DNA of 64,000 nucleotides, taken from positions 24,341-88,340 of the IMG/VR virus record IMGVR_UViG_3300010885_074114. One strand, given 5' to 3'. The translations under genes and the position numbers were made by a program. The DNA comes from a virus. This document shows, piece by piece, positions 57,646 through 64,000 of this stretch. Position 1 is the first letter of the stretch, and every line of letters starts with the position of its first letter. The notes below the pieces were generated by a model, which saw nothing but the letters and a program-made list of their open reading frames with translations, did no database searches and was not told the origin of the DNA.

Positions 57646-57710
57646 TGTGTTTTATCCTTTACTTTGTACTTCTACTACTAATGCCGTACTTCATTATAAC
57701 TATACACTTG

Positions 57711-57944
57711 TTATTTTCCAAATTCTATTTTAGATCCTTCTTCAAAACTTGGTATTTCCCAAGCAAAATCTTCTTCTTTTTTAATTTTTTTCTCTAATTC
57801 TGTTTCTATTGATTTTCTTTCTATACCTTGTGATAACAAACCTTCTGTATTCATATTGATATTGATATCTAACGTCAGCGATACCTGTATTTCGCCTTCT
57901 TTTGTTATTATTTTTACATTTCCTGGTTTAATTAAAGACGCCAC
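57711..57944 (-). CDS. Small acidic protein
   Basis: A 77-residue protein with a beta-like N-terminal part (GNVKIITKEGEIQVSLTLDI) and a charged helical tail. GGTGG precedes the ATG. It lies upstream of the actin-like gene on the same strand, and might be a partner, but no evidence supports that beyond position. Confidence 0.6.
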   Translation of the reverse strand: MASLIKPGNVKIITKEGEIQVSLTLDININMNTEGLLSQGIERKSIETELEKKIKKEEDFAWEIPSFEEGSKIEFGK

Positions 57945-58041
57945 AATACCACCTTTAAATTATAAAGTTGTTCATTCTATTTAGTGGAATATGTGCTTTT
58001 TTTAAACTAAAAACTTTCGCAAAAACAGCATATATCCATAA

Positions 58042-58623
58042 TTAGCTTGTAGGAACACTTCGGACAGAAATGATTGTTTGAACGGATGAACTGCTACCAC
58101 TGCTATTGCTTAATTCAAGCTTGGTAATTGTTATATCTCCATAATTAAAAACTTGAGTATTACCACTTTCCAAAGAAAAAACAGCGTTTGCTATACCATT
58201 AATTCTAATTGAAACATCTCCGGTGCCTATATTGTGGATTTGAACAAATTGAGCAGGACCGCCGTTGTCGCCAAGTATATCAATAAGATTATCATCATAA
58301 GTTGAATCATCATCAACAGTTAAGGAATATACTCTTGGAAAATTGTTTTCCTCAGGTATATCACTGTATACAGAGCCATCATCAGTTACTACTGCTATAA
58401 ATGCGTCTTGTTGAGATACTTGTGGATAAGAAAAGCGTTTCCAGTAATTGCAGTCTGTGAATGTCTCTCCATCTTTTAAATTTCGATAAATTCTTCCTGG
58501 CCCTGACACATATATCGTTCTTTGCACAGAAGGATCCATTTGAGCGTATGGCGATAAAACAGAAGGGTTTAAATCCAAACTACCTTGGCTTACGTTATTT
58601 AGAACTACTCGGAATACACTCAT
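58042..58623 (-). CDS. Probable virion surface protein
   Basis: A 193-residue, Ser/Asn/Asp-rich beta protein (SVFRVVLNNVSQGSLDLNPS, later IHNIGTGDVSIRINGI and ESGNTQVFNYGDITITKLEL). The C-terminal half has the look of a jelly-roll or Ig-like fibre or decoration domain. A strong TATATATA-ATGTA box precedes it, as expected for a late structural gene. Family not recognised. Confidence 0.65.
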   Translation of the reverse strand: MSVFRVVLNNVSQGSLDLNPSVLSPYAQMDPSVQRTIYVSGPGRIYRNLKDGETFTDCNYWKRFSYPQVSQQDAFIAVVTDDGSVYSDIPEENNFPRVYSLTVDDDSTYDDNLIDILGDNGGPAQFVQIHNIGTGDVSIRINGIANAVFSLESGNTQVFNYGDITITKLELSNSSGSSSSVQTIISVRSVPTS

Positions 58624-58647
58624 TTGTTACTTTCTATTATGCAAATA

Positions 58648-59310
58648 TTACATTATATATATATTGATTATTTGATTGTTTGGAAATAATTTTTTAAATA
58701 AATTCTCCCCGATTCCAGTAGGCACTAAAATAGTTTGCATGCCAGTAGAAGCCGCTTTATATAAATATTCATTTTCAACACCAAATACAGCATCAAATTC
58801 ATTATAATCTATTGGATTAATATCCACAGAATATTCATTGCTTTCAATTATTTCAATAGCTTTCTTTATTTGCGAACCAGTAAGAGATTTTGTTGGAAAG
58901 CAACCGTTTGTTAGAAGAGCACATCTTTTTAAATGGTTTTTACCTGTATTTTTAAGAGTGATATCACATGAAAAATTAGGGAAATTTGTCAAAGCAATAC
59001 TTTGGAATTCTATGTCAGATTCGACCATAAGATTTTCCACAGGGTGAAAATCTATATTATCTGAAATTTCTTTTACATAGGACAAGCTATTTTTATTGTT
59101 TATTAATTCTGTTCTAGAAAAAACTTTTTTTTCATACTTAAGAACATGAATTGAATCATCTTGGCATGCTATATACATCTGAAGACCGGGAAAAGAGGAT
59201 TCTATTGTTGGTCTTAATAAAGACAATTGAACAAGATATTCTCTGTTATTTCCATAATAAGCAACACAAAAATTATTCTTTATTTTAACGTAGTTAGGCA
59301 GTGTAATCAT
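58648..59310 (-). CDS. GT-B/GT9-like protein
   Basis: A 220-residue protein. The C-terminal part resembles the donor-binding half of GT-B glycosyltransferases such as the heptosyltransferase (GT9) family: ALLTNGCFPTKSLTGSQIKK, then VFGVENEYLYKAASTGMQTI and LVPTGIGENLFKKLFP, the G-x-E...A-A-x-x-G-x-x-x-(I/L) pattern. The length is about two-thirds of a full GT9 enzyme. Similarity is weak, so glycosyl transfer is a tentative call. It is divergent from the small ORF at 59309, with overlapping starts. Confidence 0.5.
   Translation of the reverse strand: MITLPNYVKIKNNFCVAYYGNNREYLVQLSLLRPTIESSFPGLQMYIACQDDSIHVLKYEKKVFSRTELINNKNSLSYVKEISDNIDFHPVENLMVESDIEFQSIALTNFPNFSCDITLKNTGKNHLKRCALLTNGCFPTKSLTGSQIKKAIEIIESNEYSVDINPIDYNEFDAVFGVENEYLYKAASTGMQTILVPTGIGENLFKKLFPNNQIINIYIM
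58649..58664 (-). promoter_or_regulatory. Candidate late promoter box
   Basis: On the minus strand ATATATATATAATGTA, 26-41 nt before the ATG at 58623. It lies inside the last codons of the upstream gene, which ends with the stop in ATGTAA. Confidence 0.5.
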
Positions 59311-59464
59311 TCAAAAAATTCCTTACGATCAAGCCTTAGTTGGCACGGATGCTATTAAGGCATTTACAAAACAATTTGGATCAATGGACGATCATATAAA
59401 TAGAATTATTTTAGAAGAAGTTCTAAAATTATTGCTAAATTACAAAGAAGGCGAAAATGGTTGA
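59309..59464 (+). CDS. Possible 51-residue ORF with non-ATG start
   Basis: An open frame from 59294, with no ATG, GTG or TTG near the beginning, encoding IQKIPYDQALVGTDAIKAF, then TKQFGSMDDHI. It overlaps the next ORF (59457) by 8 nt. Start would be ATT 59309 or ATC 59306. TTAGG lies 7-10 nt upstream. The composition looks coding. The absence of a normal start makes this doubtful. Confidence 0.35.
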   Translation: MQKIPYDQALVGTDAIKAFTKQFGSMDDHINRIILEEVLKLLLNYKEGENG

Positions 59465-59819
59465 ACTTTATCTTTATCTTACAAAAAGAGATAAAAAAGG
59501 AATGAGAATAATTGCAAAGTTCTTGTCAAAAGAACAATCTGCGATTAGAATCACAGAAGATAATATAACAAATCTTTCAATTCCAATCAATATATTAAAT
59601 GATATCAACAAAAAAATTTATGATTCTAGAATGATGTGGGAAGTTTGGGCAGAATCCTCAGACAGCTATGTATCTCTTAAAAAATTACTTAAAAAAAGAG
59701 GATACAAAAATATACCAATGAGTGCACAACCGGAAATTATGACGTTAACAATTGAATTAGATAACCGGTTAGAAAATAAAAAGCCTATGATTCAAAAACT
59801 AGCTGATCACAACATGTAA
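59457..59819 (+). CDS. Unknown small protein
   Basis: A 120-residue protein (VELYLYLTKRDKKGMRIIAK, later SRMMWEVWAESSDSYVSLKK) with alpha/beta character. It has a poor ribosome site (GAAGGCGAAA) but overlaps the small upstream ORF, suggesting coupling. Its end overlaps the end of the opposing gene by 21 nt. No family recognised. Confidence 0.65.
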   Translation: MVELYLYLTKRDKKGMRIIAKFLSKEQSAIRITEDNITNLSIPINILNDINKKIYDSRMMWEVWAESSDSYVSLKKLLKKRGYKNIPMSAQPEIMTLTIELDNRLENKKPMIQKLADHNM

Positions 59820-60080
59820 TTTATTTAATTCTATTTTACCATTATTGGTTTCTATTGTTACAATATTACCAAACTTTTCTGTTACGATGCCTCCATTTAT
59901 TCGGAAGTCTTTTAATACTTTGCGTGCATCGCCTTCAATTACTTCAGCTATTAGAGAAAGTTTTTTTGTTGATTCTTTTAATTCTACTTTGCAACCAACA
60001 ATAGAATCTTTTTCTTCTTTTGAATGGGATATCCATTTTTTAAAATCACTAAAATTAAAATTAAACGGATCGTTGCTCAT
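59799..60080 (-). CDS. Small protein with SH3/KOW-like C-terminus
   Basis: A 93-residue protein. The N-terminal part FNFSDFKKWISHSKEEKDSI contains F-x-x-W-I, a variant of the F-x-x-W-L motif of candidate capsid cargo, although here it begins at about residue 13. The C-terminal 60 residues are short strands (VGCKVELKE, FGNIVTIETNNGKIELNKLH) of SH3/KOW type. No function known. Confidence 0.6.
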   Translation of the reverse strand: MSNDPFNFNFSDFKKWISHSKEEKDSIVGCKVELKESTKKLSLIAEVIEGDARKVLKDFRINGGIVTEKFGNIVTIETNNGKIELNKLHVVIS

Positions 60081-60083
60081 AGT

Positions 60084-60968
60084 TTAGTTTTCAAAAAAAT
60101 CTATTATTTTGTCTTCATCTATATAAGCAGCAAATTCATGTTTTATTCCACTTGAACAATCTGCAACCTTAATTTCATAGTTTTTTTCTTGTGAAAGCCA
60201 GAATAAATTACTTCCTATTAAGTTGCTAGCAATTTTTTGCTGCGGATACATCCATAAGTTGTTTTCAAGTTTATCGGCTCCAGGACGTTCCTCTTTAAAT
60301 GAACTATCGCAACATAAAAGAAGCAGTTTTTCTACTCCAAATTTGTATGATAAACCAATTGACGCACATACGGGATTTCTATAATCGTCTATTTGCCATA
60401 GTGCCTCTTTTTTCCAAGAACCCTCATATTCTGACTCTTCCACAGGGCTATATCGGTACTTTATTCCGTTGTATTTGTTAAGAAACATAAAGTTTGTCCT
60501 TGTTGCCGCAATACAACGGGGTAATGGTCTATTTGTTCTAGGAAGATAAGACATACACTCATCATAAGGATTGTTTACAACATAATATGATAAGTTTCTT
60601 TGACACTGCCACTTTTTAAGACTTCCATTGACTCCTATTATAACAATATCTTTTGGCAAATTATCTAAAATTTTATGCTTTTCTTTAAAGTTAAATCCGT
60701 CAGAAACAATGATGATATTTGGGTGATAAATAGGGTTTGAATCTATCCATGTATATTTTTCTAATTGATTTTTAAACTCATTCGTTAGAAAAAGAAAATG
60801 ATCTTTTGCTTGAATTGTCTTGTTTATGTCCGAATAAGGAACATTATCCTTAGTAAAGTTTCTAACCCACATATTATCAGAAGTTAATATGTACTCATTA
60901 CCATTTTTGTTTTTTTTAATTCTCATTACATGCTCGTATATTACAAAACCGCAATAATTCAAGTTCAT
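60084..60968 (-). CDS. DUF115-like / Rossmann-type protein
   Basis: A 294-residue protein. A Rossmann-like core begins at IIIVSDGFNFKEKHKILDNL and PKDIVIIGVNGSLKKW. A second part has CASIGLSYKFGVEKLLLLCC and an acidic D-S-S-F motif. The layout resembles proteins of the DUF115/6-hydroxymethylpterin-pyrophosphokinase-like or sialyltransferase-like group linked to glycan modification. This is a weak match. The start overlaps the stop of the giant repeat gene as ATGA, so the two are translationally coupled. Confidence 0.5.
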   Translation of the reverse strand: MNLNYCGFVIYEHVMRIKKNKNGNEYILTSDNMWVRNFTKDNVPYSDINKTIQAKDHFLFLTNEFKNQLEKYTWIDSNPIYHPNIIIVSDGFNFKEKHKILDNLPKDIVIIGVNGSLKKWQCQRNLSYYVVNNPYDECMSYLPRTNRPLPRCIAATRTNFMFLNKYNGIKYRYSPVEESEYEGSWKKEALWQIDDYRNPVCASIGLSYKFGVEKLLLLCCDSSFKEERPGADKLENNLWMYPQQKIASNLIGSNLFWLSQEKNYEIKVADCSSGIKHEFAAYIDEDKIIDFFEN

Positions 60969-63900
60969 TTAGCACATGGAACAATAGCAACGCACTGTGC
61001 GTTTCCATTCTCGCCTGTAATTCTTCCAATATCTAAACTTATTTTTACGTCAATTGGAGAACCTTTATAAACTAGTTCTACTTCTGGTTTATCTGGAAGC
61101 ACCAACTTAATTTCTGACGGTGCACCAATAAGTTCAATAACAGAAGGTATTCCAACAACTTGAATTTTATCGGGTATACCAGATGCATCAATTTTTATAG
61201 ATGGGAAATAATCCGGTACCTGTAAAGGTATGAATTTTGGCAAACTACTAGAATCTATTGCTATGGAATCAGGAAGATTACTTACTAATTCTATTGTGCT
61301 AGGCATATTCAATACAAACATTTTTATTTCAGAAGGAATTGGTATCTCTGGGGATATAATTCTAATATCCGGTATTTCTGGAGATAACACTTTAATCATA
61401 ACGGGTATGTCATGAACAACTCTAATGTCTGGAACTTCTGGAAACTTAACTATTATTTCAGATGGGATACTAAAGTCCCCCATGCTTACTTCAATAGAAT
61501 CAGAATCTTGATCTTGATCTCTTGCTCTCATGCCGCCACCGCCGGGACTCGGACATTCTATAGACACGGTGCAGCTAAGCGTAGGAACAGAACCCCAATT
61601 TATACTTATTGTAGGTGCCGCTCCAAAGCCAATAGCAGAAAAAGTTGGTGCATTACCAAAATTAATTAAGGATGGCAACCACTCTCCACTTGTCCCCTTA
61701 GGCATAGGACCAAATTGAATTAAAGAAGGTAACCACTCTCCATTTAGCCCCTTAGGCATAGGACCAAACTGAATTAAAGAAGGCAACCACTCTCCATTTA
61801 GCCCTTTAGGCATCGGACCAAAACTAATTAAAGATGGTAGACCGGTCGGCATCGGACCAAAACTAATTGTAGATGGCAAACCAGTCGGCATCGGACCAAA
61901 ACTAATTGTAGATGGTAACCCTGTCGGCATAGGACCAAAACTAATTAAAGAAGGTAACCCTGTCGGCATAGGACCAAAACTAATTAAAGAAGGTAGACCT
62001 GTTGGCATAGGACCAAAACTAATTGTAGATGGTAGACCTGTTGGCATAGGACCAAATTCAATTAATGTAGTTCCAGTCGGTATCGGACCAAATTCAATTA
62101 ATGTAGTTCCAGTAGGTATCGGACCAAATTCAATTAATGTAGTTCCAGTAGGTATCGGACCAAATTCAATTAACGTTGTTCCAGTCGGTATTGGACCAAA
62201 TTCAATTAACGTAGTTCCAGTCGGTATAGGACCAAAACTAATTAATGTAGTTCCAATCGGTATCGGACCAAAACTAATTAAAGATGGTAGCCCTGTAGGT
62301 ATCGGACCAAAACTAATTAACGTAGTTCCAGTCGGTATCGGACCAAAACTAATTAATGTAGTTCCAGTCGGTATCGGACCAAAGTTAATTAAAGATGGTA
62401 AACCTGTCGGCATCGGACCAAAACTAATTATAGAGGGGAGCCCAGTCGGCATCGGACCAAAGCTAATTAACGTGGTGCCAGTCGGTATAGGACCAAAGTT
62501 AATTAACGTAGTTCCAGTTGGTATCGGACCAAAGTTAATTAACGTAGTTCCAGTTGGTATCGGACCAAATTCAATTAACGTGGTTCCAATCGGAATCGGA
62601 CCAAATTCAATTAACGTTGTTACATTCGGAATCGGACCAAAGTTAATTAATGTAGGCAGGCATACTTGTATGTCTATGTAAAGATTCGGCAAAGGACCAA
62701 AACTAATTAAAGTTGGCAGACCTGTCGGCATAGGACCAAAACTAATTATAGATGGAAGTCCAGTTGGTATAGGACCAAAGCTAATTAAAGTGGTTCCAGT
62801 CGGTATAGGACCAAAGTTAATTAAAGTAGTTCCAGTTGGTATCGGACCAAAGTTAATTAAAGTAGTTCCAGTTGGTATCGGACCAAAGTTAATTAACGTG
62901 GTTCCAATTGGTATAGGACCAAATTCAATTAAAGTAGTTCCAATTGGTATAGGACCAAAATTAATTAATGTAGGCAGACAAACTTGTATGTCTATGTAAA
63001 GATTTGGCAAAGGACCAAATTCAATTAAAGTTGGTAGACCTGTTGGCAAAGGACCAAAACTAATTATAGATGGCAATCCAGTTGGTATCGGACCAAAATT
63101 AATTAACGTAGTCCCAAATGGTATCGGACCAAATTCAATTAACGTAGTTCCAGTCGGTATAGGACCAAAGTTAATTAATGTAGGCAGGCAAACTTGTATG
63201 TCTATGTAAAGATTTGGCAAAGGACCAAATTCAATTAAAGTTGGCAGACCTGTCGGTATAGGTCCAAATTCAATCGAAGACGGTAGCCCCATTGGGATCG
63301 GACCAAACTCAATTAAAGTAGTTCCAGTCGGTATAGGACCAAAACTAATTAAAGTAGTACCAATTGGTATAGGACCAAAGTTAATTAACGTAGTTCCAGT
63401 CGGTATCGGACCAAAGTTAATTAATGTAGGCAAACATACTTGTATATCTATATAAAGATTAGGTAAAGGACCAAATTCAATTAAAGTTGGTACTGTTGGC
63501 ATAGGACCAAAACTAATTAACGATGTTCCAATCGGTATAGGACCAAAACTAATTAAAGTAGTTCCAGTCGGTATAGGACCGAAATTAATCAACGTAGGCA
63601 AACCAGTTGGTATAGGACCAAAACTAATTAAAGAAGGCAGACCAGTCGGTATAGGACCAAAACTAATTAAAGAAAGCAGACCAGTCGGTATAGGACCGAA
63701 ATTAATCAATGATGGAATGTTTGCAGGTCCAAATTCAATCTTTGAAGGCATACAAACTTGTATGTCTACTGTTACCGTTGGTACAGCACCAAAATTAATT
63801 AACGTTGGCACTGTAGGAGTAGGACCGAAGTTAATCGCTGATGGTACTGTAGGAATAGGACCAAAGTTAATCACGGACGGTATGTTTACAGGACCGAAAT

Positions 63901-64000
63901 TAATAACCGATGGAATGTTTACAGGAGAGAATTCAATCTTTGAAGGCATACAAACTTGTATGTCTACGGTAACCGTTGGTACAGCACCAAAATTAATTAA
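60965..64000 (-). CDS. Giant 12-residue-repeat protein, N-terminus beyond window
   Basis: At least 1011 residues. The frame is open to the right edge, so the true start lies outside. About 58 copies of a 12-residue unit (core L-I-x-F-G-P-I-P-T-G-x-x) fill the first 780 residues. They are interrupted at intervals by FGPLPNLYIDIQVCLP or FGAVPTVTVDIQVCMP spacers with one Cys each. The last 200 residues are a different, Pro/Ile/Val-rich region (IPSEIKMFV, LPSTIELVS-like units). Such regular units suggest a beta-solenoid fibre or sheet. No named family recognised. The stop is coupled to the next gene. Confidence 0.85.
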   Translation of the reverse strand, partial: LINFGAVPTVTVDIQVCMPSKIEFSPVNIPSVINFGPVNIPSVINFGPIPTVPSAINFGPTPTVPTLINFGAVPTVTVDIQVCMPSKIEFGPANIPSLINFGPIPTGLLSLISFGPIPTGLPSLISFGPIPTGLPTLINFGPIPTGTTLISFGPIPIGTSLISFGPMPTVPTLIEFGPLPNLYIDIQVCLPTLINFGPIPTGTTLINFGPIPIGTTLISFGPIPTGTTLIEFGPIPMGLPSSIEFGPIPTGLPTLIEFGPLPNLYIDIQVCLPTLINFGPIPTGTTLIEFGPIPFGTTLINFGPIPTGLPSIISFGPLPTGLPTLIEFGPLPNLYIDIQVCLPTLINFGPIPIGTTLIEFGPIPIGTTLINFGPIPTGTTLINFGPIPTGTTLINFGPIPTGTTLISFGPIPTGLPSIISFGPMPTGLPTLISFGPLPNLYIDIQVCLPTLINFGPIPNVTTLIEFGPIPIGTTLIEFGPIPTGTTLINFGPIPTGTTLINFGPIPTGTTLISFGPMPTGLPSIISFGPMPTGLPSLINFGPIPTGTTLISFGPIPTGTTLISFGPIPTGLPSLISFGPIPIGTTLISFGPIPTGTTLIEFGPIPTGTTLIEFGPIPTGTTLIEFGPIPTGTTLIEFGPIPTGTTLIEFGPMPTGLPSTISFGPMPTGLPSLISFGPMPTGLPSLISFGPMPTGLPSTISFGPMPTGLPSTISFGPMPTGLPSLISFGPMPKGLNGEWLPSLIQFGPMPKGLNGEWLPSLIQFGPMPKGTSGEWLPSLINFGNAPTFSAIGFGAAPTISINWGSVPTLSCTVSIECPSPGGGGMRARDQDQDSDSIEVSMGDFSIPSEIIVKFPEVPDIRVVHDIPVMIKVLSPEIPDIRIISPEIPIPSEIKMFVLNMPSTIELVSNLPDSIAIDSSSLPKFIPLQVPDYFPSIKIDASGIPDKIQVVGIPSVIELIGAPSEIKLVLPDKPEVELVYKGSPIDVKISLDIGRITGENGNAQCVAIVPCAK
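61667..64000 (-). repeat. 36-bp tandem repeats within giant repeat gene
   Basis: About 58 units of 36-42 bp (core GGACCAAA...AATTAA...), coding for the 12-residue repeats. Third-base changes between copies show selection for the protein. The antisense strand yields spurious VGIGPKLINV ORFs. Because unit lengths are multiples of three, copy number can change without breaking the frame. Confidence 0.9.

Noticed and set aside
62472-62999. Rightward VGIGPKLINV repeat ORFs
   Set aside because: They are antisense shadows of the giant repeat gene and lack ribosome sites.
61667-64000. Regular 36-bp repeats resembling a CRISPR-like array
   Set aside because: There are no unique spacers; the units run in one open frame with synonymous third-base changes, so they are protein-coding repeats.

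Overview
This window is part of the genome of a large, AT-rich, T4-like contractile-tailed phage. The evidence is a nearly complete T4-type morphogenesis set: terminase large subunit (gp17-like), portal (gp20), prohead protease (gp21), scaffold (gp22), major capsid protein (gp23), tail sheath (gp18), two tail-tube paralogues (gp19), tail-completion and neck proteins (gp15/gp14-like), a gp26-like baseplate protein and a gp55-like late sigma factor. No ribosomal, tRNA or host housekeeping genes were seen. The host cannot be read directly. The giant tail protein carries formylglycine-generating-enzyme-like (FGE) modules of a style common in Planctomycetes and relatives, partly in a GC-rich patch, which hints at that kind of host; this is inference only.

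Layout. 1-3.2 kb: a partial virion-like protein, two small ORFs and the terminase, leftward. 3.3-11.2 kb: accessory genes, including a ferritin-like protein, a CYTH (triphosphate tunnel) protein, an M4-like zincin, a Cys-rich protein, an Asp/Glu-repeat protein, a papain-like cysteine protease and a sulfotransferase-like protein. 11.3-19.5 kb: the head module portal (with intein), Zn-ribbon protein, core protein, protease, scaffold and capsid protein, ending in a strong terminator. 19.6-22 kb: two homing-type endonucleases. 22-34 kb: a methyltransferase-like protein, a beta-propeller tail protein, a PaaK/CapK-like adenylate-forming enzyme, an LpxH-like phosphoesterase, and a 1689-residue FGE/lectin tail protein. 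34-41 kb: candidate capsid-internal proteins, including a PARP-like ADP-ribosyltransferase-fold protein and a zincin. 41-46 kb: gp26-like gene with a candidate -1 frameshift, late sigma factor and glycosyltransferases. 47-55 kb: tail tubes, sheath, completion and neck. 55-64 kb: structural or unknown genes, an actin-like ATPase, glycan-type enzymes, and a giant 12-residue-repeat protein that runs off the right edge.

How the genes work together. The gp55-like factor probably drives late genes from TATATA-type boxes (most carry TATATA followed by ATGTA or TAAG) found 25-45 nt upstream of many virion genes. Two near-consensus sigma70 promoters (TTGACC-17-TATAAT) look like host-polymerase early or middle promoters. 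Several small proteins share an N-terminal F-x-x-W-L/I motif, often followed by (L/I)-x-E. This resembles T4 capsid-targeting peptides that are cut by gp21, so they are candidate capsid cargo.

The strongest novel candidates are: (i) a T-TTT-TTC slippery heptamer at the end of the gp26-like gene that would fuse it to an otherwise start-less downstream ORF; (ii) the capsid-targeting-like N-terminal motif family; (iii) three genes whose best start is ATT at six-nucleotide spacing from a Shine-Dalgarno sequence; (iv) a mini-intein in the portal carrying a helix-turn-helix-like insert; (v) a beta-domain shared between the capsid protein and a second structural protein; (vi) the giant repeat protein.
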